DNA of 64,000 bases from Streptomyces akebiae. GTDB taxonomy: Bacteria; Actinomycetota; Actinomycetes; Streptomycetales; Streptomycetaceae. Below the pieces are notes generated by a model that did not search any database, had not been told where the DNA came from, and saw nothing but the letters and a program-made list of their open reading frames with translations. The DNA is taken from contig NZ_CP080647.1 in assembly GCF_019599145.1 (NCBI RefSeq), forward strand, positions 558,001-622,000. Direction: 5' to 3'. The position numbers and the translations under genes were made by a program. How positions within the stretch are numbered: position 1 is the first letter of the stretch; each line of letters opens with the position of its first letter. Below are positions 8,724-16,585 of this stretch, piece by piece.

Positions 8724-10049
8724 TCACGCCCGCACCACGCCGCGCGGGATCAGCGTGATCGCGGCGAGCGTGATCGCGGCGGGCACCAGCCAGGGCACGG
8801 CGGCGGGCAACCCCGTGTCCAGCAGGGAGCCCGTGCCCGCGCTCCCGACCAGGACGATCAGGCCGGAGACGGAGGACATCGCCCCGGTGTAGAGGCCGAG
8901 CCGGCCCTCGGCGGCGAGGTCGGGCACCCAGGCACGAGCCGCCGGAGCCACCAGCATCTGCCCCAGCGTCAGCAGCACCACGAACCCGGCGGCGGGCAAC
9001 AGCCCCGCGTTCCCGGTCCACTCGGCGGGCCGGGCCCCGCCCACCACCCCGAACCCGGCGGCTATCAGAAGCAGCCCACCCGCCATGGACCGCCGCAGGT
9101 CGAGCCGACCGGCCGCCCACCGCGTCACCGGCAGCTGCGCCGCCACGACCAGCAGCGACGACAGCCCGAACAGCCAGGCCAGCGCCGCCTGCGATCCCGT
9201 GGCCCGCTCCACCTCGTCGGGAAGGAGCAGATACAGCTGGTTGTAGGCCAGCAGGTAGGCGCCGTACGCGCAGCACAGCGCCAGGAACCGCCGGTTGCGC
9301 AGCAGCCCGCCGAGGCCGCCGCGCACCTCGACCCGCGCCCGCCCCGGAATGTGCTGCGGCAGCAGCAGGAAATGCCCGGCGAGAACGAGGACGAAGACCC
9401 CGGCGCCCGCGAGGCAGACCACCTGGTAGTCGACGGCCAGCAGCAACGCCCCGATGAGCGGTCCGACGAAGGCCCCGGCCTGCCCCGCCACCGTGAACAG
9501 CGCGAGCACGCTCGTACGGGGCCCGCCGCCCGACTCCTCCCACACCACCGCCTGCCGGGCCACTTCGGACTCGACGGCCGGGGAGAACAGCGCGGCGGCG
9601 AAACCGATCAGCAGGACCGACCCGATGACGGACCAGTCCTCGTCCGCGTACCCGAGCCACGCGAACCCGGCGATCCGCAGTACGCACCCGGCCAGCACCA
9701 CGGGCCGTACGCCGTACCGGTCGGCCAGCGCACCGCCGACCACGAACAGCCCCTGCTGACTGAAGGTGCGCAGTCCGAGCACGAAGCCGACCATCCAGCC
9801 GGCCATGCCGATCGCCGTGCCGAGGTGCTCGGCGAGGAACGGCAGCACCGCGAAGAAGCCGACGTTGAAGGCGAGTTGGGTGAGGATCAGCAGCCGCAGG
9901 AGGGGGTTGAGCCTCGCCCACGTACCGCGCCGCGACACCTTGGCGGCCGCGCCGTCGGCCGCCTCGCGTGTTCCTTCCTCCCTCTTCGTCCTCTCTCCGG
10001 TCGTTCGCCCCGCGGGCGTCGCCGGCGGGTGGTGTTCGGGCTCGGTCAT
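8724..10049 (-). CDS. MFS transporter, possible metallophore/opine exporter (CntE-like by context)
   Basis: A 441-residue major facilitator protein with about 12 hydrophobic segments after a 45-residue charged N-terminus. The loop between helices 2 and 3 carries GGALADRYGVRPVV, a form of the MFS motif A. The start codon overlaps the permease stop (ATGA at 10046-10049), so the two are co-translated. The order binding protein, permease, MFS exporter, under one Zur-type box, parallels metallophore loci in which an MFS protein (CntE) exports the opine and the ABC system takes the metal complex back. Substrate assignment is inference from context only. Confidence 0.8.
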   Translation of the reverse strand: MTEPEHHPPATPAGRTTGERTKREEGTREAADGAAAKVSRRGTWARLNPLLRLLILTQLAFNVGFFAVLPFLAEHLGTAIGMAGWMVGFVLGLRTFSQQGLFVVGGALADRYGVRPVVLAGCVLRIAGFAWLGYADEDWSVIGSVLLIGFAAALFSPAVESEVARQAVVWEESGGGPRTSVLALFTVAGQAGAFVGPLIGALLLAVDYQVVCLAGAGVFVLVLAGHFLLLPQHIPGRARVEVRGGLGGLLRNRRFLALCCAYGAYLLAYNQLYLLLPDEVERATGSQAALAWLFGLSSLLVVAAQLPVTRWAAGRLDLRRSMAGGLLLIAAGFGVVGGARPAEWTGNAGLLPAAGFVVLLTLGQMLVAPAARAWVPDLAAEGRLGLYTGAMSSVSGLIVLVGSAGTGSLLDTGLPAAVPWLVPAAITLAAITLIPRGVVRA

Positions 10050-11818
10050 CCGGTCTCTCCGACGGTGGGGGCGGCGGTGGGCTCAGGTCGGCGTACGGCC
10101 CCGGCGGGCGGACGGCGCGGCCACCGCACCCCGCCCGCCGCCGTCACCGCGAGCGCGCCGAGGAGGGCGAGCGCGGCGGCGGGGGCGAGGACGGCCCAGG
10201 GGGCGCGTTCGGCGTAGGGCTGGTTCTCGGCGAGGAGGAGGCCCCATTCCGGGTCCGGCGGCTGCGCGCCGAGGCCGAGGAAGCCCAGGGAGGTCAGGGC
10301 GAGGGCCACGCCGGGCAGCCGCAGGAGGGCGTGGCGGGCGACGGGGGGCAGCACGGCGGGCAGCAGTTCGCGGCGGAGCAGATACGCGTCGTCCGCGCCC
10401 AGCCCCTTCGTGGCCGTGATGTGGGTCGTGGCCCGCTCCTGTTCGAGCAGGGCCGTGGTGTGCGCGGCCAGCGGTACCCAGGCGACGGCGGCCACGGCCA
10501 GCGCGGGTGTCGCCGCTCCGCCGCCCGCCACGCCGGCGACGAGGAGACCCGCGAGGACCGCGGGCACGGCGTTGACGGTGTCGACGAGGGGCCCGGAGAA
10601 GCGGGGCAGCAGCCCGAGCAGCACGCCCGTCAGCAGCGCGGCGGCGCTGATCGCGACGGCCAGGGCGAGGGTGGTGAAGGCGCCGTGACCGATGCGGGCG
10701 AGGAGATCGCGTCCGAGTGCGTCGGTGCCCAACGGGTGGGACCAGGACGGGGGTTGGAGCCGGGCCCCGGTGTCGAGGGCCAGTGGGTCGCGGGCCAGAC
10801 CGAGTGCGACGACCGTCAGCAGGAGGGCGCCGTGCAGCAGGGGGGCGCGGCTCGGGGCCGGTGGCACGGGGCGGTGCAGGGAGTGGAGCGCGCCGTCGCG
10901 GAGGGCGGTGCCGATGAGGAGGCGGGCGGCGAGGCGGGCGAGAGCGCCGACGCCGGCGGCCAGCAGGACGAGGGCGAGGGTGCCGGCCTGGAGGACGGGG
11001 AGGTCCTGGGCGAGGGCGACCTGGAGGGTGGTGCGGCCGAGGCCGGGGATGTCGAAGACCTGCTCGACGGTGACGGCACCGCCGGTGAGGCCGACCACGA
11101 ACAGGCCCAGGTTCGGCAGCAGTCCGGGTATGCAGCGGCGTACGGCGTGGCGGGCGGTGGCCCGCCCGGGTATGCCTCGTGCGGCGGCGGCCAGCGCCCA
11201 GGGTTCGGCGAAGGCGCCGGGCAGCAGGTCGCCGAGCATCCGGCCGAGCAGGGCGCCGGCGGGCAGGCCCAGGGCGAGGGCGGGCAGCACCGTCCACTGC
11301 GGCCCGTACCAGCCGAGCGCGGGCAGCCAGCCGAGGTGGACCCCGACGACGACGGCGAGGACGGAGGCGGTGAGGAACTCGGGCAGCGCGGCGAGCATCG
11401 CGGCACCGCTGCCGCCGCCTCGGCGGTCGTCGAGGCGGCGGTGCGCGCCGAGCCACAGGGTGCGGGCGCAGACCGCCGCGGCCGTGGCCGCCGCGACGAC
11501 GAGCGCGGCGGTCATCAGCAGCAGGGAGACACCGAGGGCCTGGACGACGGACGGGGTGACCTCGGCGCCGGAGATCCATGACCGGCCCGCGTCTCCGCGC
11601 GCCAGGCCGCCGAACCACTCCCCCAGGAGTCTCAAGGGGCCCGCGTCGAGGCCGAGTTCGTCGCGTACGGCCGCCAGGACCTCGGGCGTCGGGTCGCGTT
11701 CGGCCGAGCGTGCCTTGAGGACGGTGAGCGCCGGGTCGGTGCGCGACAGCCACGGCAGCAGGCCGATGCCGCACAGCAGACCGGCGGCGAGCAGGGCCCG
11801 CCAGAGTGCCCGTATCAG
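10046..11818 (-). CDS. fused DppB-DppC peptide/opine ABC transporter permease, probable CTG start
   Basis: A single reading frame of about 590 residues holds two permease halves. The N-terminal half ends around residue 300 and has DppB features (PEVLAAVRDELGLDAGP, GDAGRSW). The C-terminal half carries the DppC hallmark HPLGTDALGRDLLARI and an EAA-type loop (KGLGADDAYLLRRELLPAVL). Coding sequence clearly continues upstream of the first TTG (11635), with hydrophobic RALLAAGLLCGIGLLPWL and the DppB-like LSRTDPALT. No ATG, GTG or TTG occurs in frame until the preceding gene. The best start is CTG at 11818, which overlaps the preceding stop as CTGA. It translocates the ligand delivered by the upstream binding protein. 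No ATP-binding subunit is encoded nearby. Confidence 0.8.
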   Translation of the reverse strand: MIRALWRALLAAGLLCGIGLLPWLSRTDPALTVLKARSAERDPTPEVLAAVRDELGLDAGPLRLLGEWFGGLARGDAGRSWISGAEVTPSVVQALGVSLLLMTAALVVAAATAAAVCARTLWLGAHRRLDDRRGGGSGAAMLAALPEFLTASVLAVVVGVHLGWLPALGWYGPQWTVLPALALGLPAGALLGRMLGDLLPGAFAEPWALAAAARGIPGRATARHAVRRCIPGLLPNLGLFVVGLTGGAVTVEQVFDIPGLGRTTLQVALAQDLPVLQAGTLALVLLAAGVGALARLAARLLIGTALRDGALHSLHRPVPPAPSRAPLLHGALLLTVVALGLARDPLALDTGARLQPPSWSHPLGTDALGRDLLARIGHGAFTTLALAVAISAAALLTGVLLGLLPRFSGPLVDTVNAVPAVLAGLLVAGVAGGGAATPALAVAAVAWVPLAAHTTALLEQERATTHITATKGLGADDAYLLRRELLPAVLPPVARHALLRLPGVALALTSLGFLGLGAQPPDPEWGLLLAENQPYAERAPWAVLAPAAALALLGALAVTAAGGVRWPRRPPAGAVRRPEPTAAPTVGETG

Positions 11819-13308
11819 CGCCGGGTCCCCGTTCCGACCAGCGTGCGCTCGTACGGGTCGAGGATCACGCCCCGCACCGAGTCGCCGACGCCGGTGATGA
11901 TCCGCTGGTGGACGAGCGGGACGGCCGCGTCGGTGGCGAGGATCGCGGCCTCGGCGTTCATGGCCGCCTGCTGCCGCTTCGCGGTGTCGGCTTCCTTCTC
12001 GGCGGCGGCGACGGCCCGGTCGACCTTCTTGTCGCAGAGCAGGGCGAGGTTGTAGCTGCCGTCGCAGGTGAAGTCGCTGGCCAGGATGGAGACGGGGTCG
12101 CCGGTGTCGAGCAGGGAGTTGCGGGCCCCGACGAACGCGTCGAACTTGCCGGCGAGGGCGTCGCTCTCCAGCCGCGAGTACTCGCGGACCTCCAGTTTCA
12201 CCTCGAACCCGGCCTCCCTGAGCTGCTGTTGCAGCACCTGGGCGACCTCGGGCAGTTCGGGACGGTTGTCGTACGTGGCGATGGTCACGGAGGTGCCGTC
12301 GGGGTCGGCGGCCTCGGCGCGGCCGGCCGGTTCGACGCGCTTGCCGGCGGCCCAGGTCACGGCGGGGCCGAAGAGGCCGACGCCGGCGTCAGCGTGGCCC
12401 TCGTAGACGTCCTGGGCGAGGACGGAGCCGTCGACGGCCTCGCGGGCGGCGGCCCGTAGCTTCGGGTCCTTGAAGGCGCCGGACTCCGTGTTGAGGAGAA
12501 GGCTGGTGGTGCGGGTGGTGGCCGTCTCGCGGCGGGTGCCCTTGTCGAGGGTGGCGGCCTGCGACACGGGGACGGCCTCGGCCAGGTCGACCTGGCCGGT
12601 GCGCAGCGCGTTGGTGCGGGCGGAGCCGTCGGCGATGAACCTGGCGTCGATGCCGCTCGCCTGGGCACGACCGTCCCAGTACGCGTCGAAGCGGTCCAGG
12701 GTGGCCCCGGTGGTGCCCGTGACCTCGGTGATCTCGAAGGGGCCCGTGGCCGTGCCGACCGGGTTCACGCGCTCGGCGCGGTAGGCCTTGGCGGACAGGA
12801 TCGCGAAGCCGGGGCTGCTGAGCCGCAACGGCAGGGCGGGGTCCGGTTCCTCGGTGGTGACGCGCACCCGGCGGTCGCCGTCGGCCTTCGCCGTGAGCGC
12901 GGTGCCGGAGAGCGCGGCGGTGACCGGCTCGGCCTCGGTGGCCCGGGTGAGGGCCGCGGCGACGGCGGCAGGGGTGAGCTCGGTGCCGTCCTGGAAGGTG
13001 GCCTCACGCAGGGTGAAGAGCCAGTTCCGGTCGTTCTCACGGGTCCAGGACTCGGCGAGCGCGGGGGCCGCGACGCCGTTGGCGTCCAGTTTGGTGAGTC
13101 CTTCGGTGACGCCGAGCCGGCTGAGGAGGGTGGCGTCGGCGCCGTACGGCGAGAGGTTCTCGGCGGGCGGGAAGGCGAGGGCCACCCGCAGCCGGGAGCC
13201 GTCGCCGGAGGCGTCGTCGGTCGTCCCCCCGCCCGAGGCGAAGCAACCGGTCAGCAGGGGGGCGAGGAGCAGGCCGGCGACGGCGCGACGGCGGCGGGGA
13301 GAGCGCAT
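11815..13308 (-). CDS. ABC transporter substrate-binding lipoprotein, family 5 (peptide/nickel/opine)
   Basis: A 497-residue extracytoplasmic binding protein. A lipoprotein signal (MRSPRRRRAVAGLLLAPLLTGC) ends in a clear LLTGC lipobox. The mature protein follows the SBP_bac_5 plan: NLSPYGADATLLSRLGVTEGLTKLD, then LAESWTRENDRNWLFTLREATFQDGTELTPAAV. This family binds peptides, nickel complexes or metal-opines. It is the first gene of the operon with the fused permease and MFS gene. A Zur-type palindrome lies 58-72 bp upstream of its ATG, which suggests zinc-responsive control and a metal-chelate ligand (inference). Confidence 0.88.
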   Translation of the reverse strand: MRSPRRRRAVAGLLLAPLLTGCFASGGGTTDDASGDGSRLRVALAFPPAENLSPYGADATLLSRLGVTEGLTKLDANGVAAPALAESWTRENDRNWLFTLREATFQDGTELTPAAVAAALTRATEAEPVTAALSGTALTAKADGDRRVRVTTEEPDPALPLRLSSPGFAILSAKAYRAERVNPVGTATGPFEITEVTGTTGATLDRFDAYWDGRAQASGIDARFIADGSARTNALRTGQVDLAEAVPVSQAATLDKGTRRETATTRTTSLLLNTESGAFKDPKLRAAAREAVDGSVLAQDVYEGHADAGVGLFGPAVTWAAGKRVEPAGRAEAADPDGTSVTIATYDNRPELPEVAQVLQQQLREAGFEVKLEVREYSRLESDALAGKFDAFVGARNSLLDTGDPVSILASDFTCDGSYNLALLCDKKVDRAVAAAEKEADTAKRQQAAMNAEAAILATDAAVPLVHQRIITGVGDSVRGVILDPYERTLVGTGTRR

Positions 13309-13365
13309 GGTCCTTGGTTCTCTGTGGGGGACGGGCGGCGGGGCGGAGCGCGAACGCAGACTACA

Positions 13366-13380
13366 TGAGAATGATTTTCA
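13366..13380. promoter_or_regulatory. Zur-type box upstream of the binding-protein operon
   Basis: TGAGAATGATTTTCA is a 7-1-7 palindrome with one mismatch; flanking A and T extend it to 17 bp. It matches the form of Streptomyces Zur boxes (TGAAAATGATTTTCA-like). It lies between the acetyltransferase stop and the binding-protein ATG, and on the minus strand TAGTCT just downstream could be the -10 element. Fur-family repressors share related sites, so Fur cannot be excluded. Confidence 0.7.
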
Positions 13381-13932
13381 TCTAACCGGCGAAGGGGTCG
13401 CGGCCACGGGCACCGGGACCTCGAAGTGCACCACCCGTTCCCCGGTCGTCTCGCGCTCGTCGCACACGGCCACACCCTGCGAACGCCAGAAGTCCTCGGC
13501 GCCGGGCACCCCGGGGTCGGTGTGCAGGTACACGGAGCGGTAACCACCGTCGGCCGCCGCGAAGTCCAGCAGCGCGGCGACCAGCCGCCGGGCCAGCCCG
13601 CGCCGCCGATGCTCGGCGTGGACGTACACGCGGCGCAGCTGGGCGGTCTCCCCGGAGGGGTAACGTTCAGCCAGCCAACGGGGGTTGGGCGGATGGGCGG
13701 GACCCCGGGAGTCCAGCGCGCCCGTGGCGACGACCGCGCCGTCCCGCTCGTCGACCGCCACCAGGAGCACATGGCGCTCCGGGGCGACGTACGCGCCCCG
13801 GAGATCGATGATGTCGCCGTGCCAGCGCGGCACATAGCCCGTGCCGAAGTCCCGGTAGACGGTGTCGAGCATCACCGTCCGCGCGCCGTCGAGGTCCTCG
13901 GGCCCTGCCACCCTGATGTCGTAGTGCTGCAC
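13378..13932 (-). CDS. GNAT family N-acetyltransferase, probably leaderless
   Basis: About 184 residues from the GTG at 13932 (QHYDIRVAGPEDLDGARTV). The acetyl-CoA site is visible as LRRVYVHAEHRRRGLARRLVAALL, with R/Q-x-x-G-x-G/A spacing, followed by LHTDPGVPGAEDFWRSQG. The GTG was chosen because TATGAT, an excellent -10 hexamer, ends 6 bp before it, as expected for a leaderless mRNA; no ribosome site is seen for it or for the upstream ATG at 13962. A 7-5-7 inverted repeat overlaps the -35 region. The substrate is unknown. The stop overlaps the Zur-type box of the next operon. Confidence 0.85.
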   Translation of the reverse strand: MQHYDIRVAGPEDLDGARTVMLDTVYRDFGTGYVPRWHGDIIDLRGAYVAPERHVLLVAVDERDGAVVATGALDSRGPAHPPNPRWLAERYPSGETAQLRRVYVHAEHRRRGLARRLVAALLDFAAADGGYRSVYLHTDPGVPGAEDFWRSQGVAVCDERETTGERVVHFEVPVPVAATPSPVR

Positions 13933-13938
13933 CTGCGC

Positions 13939-13972
13939 ATCATATGCAATAAGCCTGATCATTCCGATCAGG
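13939..13972 (-). promoter_or_regulatory. leaderless promoter with operator-like inverted repeat
   Basis: On the minus strand TATGAT (13944-13939) lies 6 bp before the GTG at 13932. Upstream, CCTGATC/GATCAGG (13954-13960 and 13966-13972) form a perfect 7-5-7 inverted repeat over the expected -35 position. The -35 itself is poor, as in many regulated promoters. A repressor or activator site is inferred. Confidence 0.5.
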
Positions 13973-14105
13973 GGTTCGGATCGCGACCCTTCTGCGGGGT
14001 GGCACCCCGCGGCGCGCGGTCGGCCTGGATGCGACGGTGTGCCCCCGGTAGCCGTACGGGACACGCGTGTTGAGGCGACTACCGGGTACTTCGGAGGTCA
14101 TGCGG

Positions 14106-15122
14106 ATGAGCGTGGTGGATGTGGGATCGAACACCGTACGGCTCGTGGTGGCGGACGCCGAGGGGGGTGTGCCGCTGCCGGTGCACACCGCCAAGTGGCG
14201 CCTGCGGTTGTCCGAGCAGGTACCACCCGGGGGTGATGTGCCCGACGAAGCCGTACGGCGGTTGTGCCAGGCGGTCACGGCGGCGGCCCGTACGGCGGAG
14301 AGATGGGGGGCGGCGACGCCGCTGGCGTTCGCGACCGCCGTGGTGCGGTCCGCGCCGAACTGCCGGGAGGTGCTGCGCACCGTGCGCGCGGAGACCGGCG
14401 TGCCGATCTGCACGCTGCCCGGCGAGGTGGAGGCCGAGCTCACCTTCCTCGGGGCGCGACGGTGGATGGGCTGGCGGTCGGGGCCGCTGGCGATGCTGGA
14501 CATCGGCGGCGGCTCGCTGGAGGTGGCCTTCGGGCGGGGACGGTTGCCGGACTTCGTGGCCTCGCTGCCGCTGGGCGCGAACCGGCTGACGCACGAGTTC
14601 TTCCACGGGCAGGACCCGCCGTCGCCGGACAGCATCAAGGCGCTGCGCCGCAAGGTCCGTCATCAACTCCGGGACGTCTCGGCGCGCATCCGCTGGGAGG
14701 GGCCGCGCACGGCCGTGGCCACCTCGCGCACCTTCCAGCAGCTCTCCCGGCTGTGCGGATCCGCGCCGGGCCGCCACGGGCCTTTCGTGGAACGGGAGTT
14801 GCGGTGCGCGGACCTCGGCGAAGCCGTCACCCGTCTCGCCGCCCTGCCCGCGGCCCAGCGGGCCGCCCTGCCGGGCATTTCCGCACCCCGGGCGACACAG
14901 AGCCTCGCCGGGGCGCTGGTAGGGCACACCACGATGAAGCTCACCGGCCTGAAGAGCGTGACGATCTGCCCCTGGGCTATCCGCGAGGGCGTCCTGCTGC
15001 GGCACATCGAGGACGGTCCGGCGTGGTGGGCGGAGGTGTCCCGGGACGTCGAGGCCACCGGGTCGGCCGGTTCGGGCACACCGGGCGCGGTCCCTCTGCG
15101 AATCGCGGCACCGGCCCGCTGA
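14106..15122 (+). CDS. Ppx/GppA-type exopolyphosphatase/guanosine pentaphosphate phosphohydrolase
   Basis: About 338 residues of the ASKHA fold. The phosphate-1 motif is VVDVGSNTVRLVV at the N-terminus; the central catalytic glutamate region is LPGEVEAELTFLG; phosphate-2 is AMLDIGGGSLEVAF. These identify the Ppx/GppA family, which removes terminal phosphates from polyphosphate or pppGpp. Two ATGs compete: GGAGG (14093-14097) is 2 bp from the ATG at 14100 but 8 bp from the one at 14106, so 14106 is preferred. The C-terminus ends without the HD domain of the long GppA/Ppx type, matching the short actinobacterial form. It is divergent from the acetyltransferase. Confidence 0.88.
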   Translation: MSVVDVGSNTVRLVVADAEGGVPLPVHTAKWRLRLSEQVPPGGDVPDEAVRRLCQAVTAAARTAERWGAATPLAFATAVVRSAPNCREVLRTVRAETGVPICTLPGEVEAELTFLGARRWMGWRSGPLAMLDIGGGSLEVAFGRGRLPDFVASLPLGANRLTHEFFHGQDPPSPDSIKALRRKVRHQLRDVSARIRWEGPRTAVATSRTFQQLSRLCGSAPGRHGPFVERELRCADLGEAVTRLAALPAAQRAALPGISAPRATQSLAGALVGHTTMKLTGLKSVTICPWAIREGVLLRHIEDGPAWWAEVSRDVEATGSAGSGTPGAVPLRIAAPAR

Positions 15123-15182
15123 CCCGACCCGGCCGAGCCTGCCTCACTCCCACTCACCTCACTCCGACCGACCTCACCGCAC

Positions 15183-15216
15183 CTCAGCTCAGCTCAGCTC
15201 AGCTCAGCTCAGCTCA
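15183..15216. repeat. CTCAG pentanucleotide tandem repeat
   Basis: Six full CTCAG units plus CTCA, ending just before the ribosome site of the small His-rich gene. The stretch before it is also built of CTCAC-like words. It is a probable slippage-prone 5'-leader microsatellite that could vary in copy number between strains. Confidence 0.85.
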
Positions 15217-15233
15217 CAGGAAGGAGCACCCTC

Positions 15234-15473
15234 ATGACCCACCACGACAAGCGGAGCCCGGACGACCAGCACGACAAGCACCACCGTCACGACCGACGCG
15301 GCGGGCCCAGCGGGGAAGACAGGCCCGACACCGCCCTCGACGAGGTCCTGCACGAGGCGGAGCGGGCCGAGACGGACGTCACCGACTCCGAGAGGCACCG
15401 TCGTCACCGCGGCGAGGCGGGCGACGCGATCACGCCCAACGAGCGGGCCCAGGAGGAGTCCCACCACGACTAG
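15234..15473 (+). CDS. small hydrophilic His/Asp/Arg-rich protein
   Basis: A 79-residue protein with ATG start and GGAAGGAG site. It is extremely polar: the N-terminus is rich in His and Asp (HHDKRSPDDQHDKHHRHDRR), then a charged helical stretch with DEVLHEAERAE, ending EESHHD. There is no hydrophobic core, so it is probably intrinsically disordered. No known family recognised. The His/Asp clusters could bind metal, and the composition also resembles small desiccation or stress-induced disordered proteins (inference). It stands alone between the Ppx gene and the STAS gene, with the CTCAG repeat in its leader. Confidence 0.7.
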   Translation: MTHHDKRSPDDQHDKHHRHDRRGGPSGEDRPDTALDEVLHEAERAETDVTDSERHRRHRGEAGDAITPNERAQEESHHD

Positions 15474-15642
15474 GGCCCCTGGCCTCGGCGACGACACCCT
15501 CCCAAAAGTCAATACACGGGGCGGCAATTCACCTTTTCGAGTGTCGTAGATCTTGTGCGGGGCGCGAAAGGGATGGCCTGCTCCGCGCCGGGGTAGCTAA
15601 TCGGATCCAATGCGCCCTACCCCTGACAAAGGTGGAGCCGCC

Positions 15643-16101
15643 ATGACTCCGGATGCCCATGACCGCGCCGCCCCTCGCCCCGAGGGCACGGCCCCAGAGT
15701 CCGGATCCGGGCCGGAGTCGGGGTCGGTGGCGGCCAACCCGTACGCCCGCACCCGCCGGATCGGCCCCTTCGTCGTCGTCGAGGTCTCGGGCGAGATCGA
15801 CATGGCGTCGGCGGGGTCCCTGGCCGAGCATCTGACGGCCGCCGCCACCGGGGCGGCCCAGCCGGACGTGCTCGTCGACCTGCGCCACGTCGCCTTCTTC
15901 GACTGCTCGGGGCTGCGCGTGCTGTGCAGAGCGGAGGCCACGGCCAGGTCACGCGGCGGGCGACTCCGTCTCGTCTCCGACCAGCCCCGGATACACCGGT
16001 TGCTGCGCGCCGCCGGCCTGCTGGGCCGTTTCCCGCCGCTACCGGGCGTCCCGCCCGCGTCTCCCCCGCCCCCTCCTCCACAACGGCCAAGTCTCAAGTA
16101 G
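15643..16101 (+). CDS. STAS domain anti-sigma factor antagonist
   Basis: A 152-residue protein; the ATG at 15643 follows GGTGGAG. A 35-residue disordered N-terminus is followed by a complete STAS domain: FVVVEVSGEIDMASAGSLAEHL, then DVLVDLRHVAFFDCSGLRVL. The serine of DCSGL is the expected phosphorylation site. Such proteins bind anti-sigma kinases when unphosphorylated and so free a SigB/SigF-type factor; SpoIIE-type phosphatases reset them. The tail is Pro-rich. No anti-sigma gene is adjacent; the SpoIIE-type gene at 27.9 kb is a possible partner (inference). Confidence 0.88.
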   Translation: MTPDAHDRAAPRPEGTAPESGSGPESGSVAANPYARTRRIGPFVVVEVSGEIDMASAGSLAEHLTAAATGAAQPDVLVDLRHVAFFDCSGLRVLCRAEATARSRGGRLRLVSDQPRIHRLLRAAGLLGRFPPLPGVPPASPPPPPPQRPSLK

Positions 16102-16103
16102 CA

Positions 16104-16123
16104 CTTCAATGAAACGATTGAAG
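16104..16123. promoter_or_regulatory. AT-rich inverted repeat between STAS gene and 68-residue gene
   Basis: CTTCAAT and ATTGAAG form a perfect 7-6-7 inverted repeat directly after the STAS stop codon and about 60 bp before the next start. It is AT-rich compared with its surroundings and lacks a T-run, so an operator or RNA hairpin is more likely than a terminator. Confidence 0.4.
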
Positions 16124-16184
16124 GACCTGCGGCAGGCACACACCGTTCCGGCGGACACCGGCGCGGAATCAGAGGGACACAGAA

Positions 16185-16391
16185 GTGGAGACGCGCGAAG
16201 TGAAGTTCCTTCTCGAAGTCGACCTGGACAGCACGGACTGGGACGAGGGCACCACCGTCCAGGAGTTGGAGCGCATCCTGCGCTACTGGGGCGGCAACCT
16301 CAGGCACTGCGAGATCAGCCCCGGGGACGGGCAGACCCTGTACGACTCCGGCCACCAGGAGGTCGGCCGCTGGACCGTCACCACCGAGTGA
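16185..16391 (+). CDS. small conserved-looking hypothetical protein
   Basis: 68 residues from a GTG start with AGAGGGA about 7 bp upstream. The sequence is balanced and foldable (KFLLEVDLDSTDWDE, ELERILRYWGGNLR, GQTLYDSGHQEVGRWTV), suggesting a small alpha/beta protein rather than random translation. No family recognised. The stop is followed 10 bp later by a strong GC-rich hairpin, which supports a real transcription unit. Its own inverted repeat lies upstream. Confidence 0.7.
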   Translation: METREVKFLLEVDLDSTDWDEGTTVQELERILRYWGGNLRHCEISPGDGQTLYDSGHQEVGRWTVTTE

Positions 16392-16400
16392 CCCACCGGA

Positions 16401-16419
16401 CCCCGGCATGATGCCGGGG
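16401..16419 (+). terminator. hairpin terminator after 68-residue gene
   Basis: CCCCGGCAT and ATGCCGGGG pair perfectly (9-1-9; in practice 8 bp with a 3-nt loop). No T-run follows, as is usual in Streptomyces. Confidence 0.6.
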
Positions 16420-16585
16420 GCCGGCCCGCGGCCCCACTCCGCTTCGGCCGGCCCCCGGACGGGGATCGCGTGACGCACCGCGACAGGGCTCGCGCTCCCC
16501 AGCCACGGGCCCTCGCTCATCACTCACGGGGCCACGCAACCCCGGTCCTACGGCCGCCGTCGGGCGACCGTGTCGTACGGGAGGT

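Noticed and set aside
15183..15216. CTCAG array as a CRISPR
   Set aside because: Five-base unit with no spacers; it is a microsatellite.
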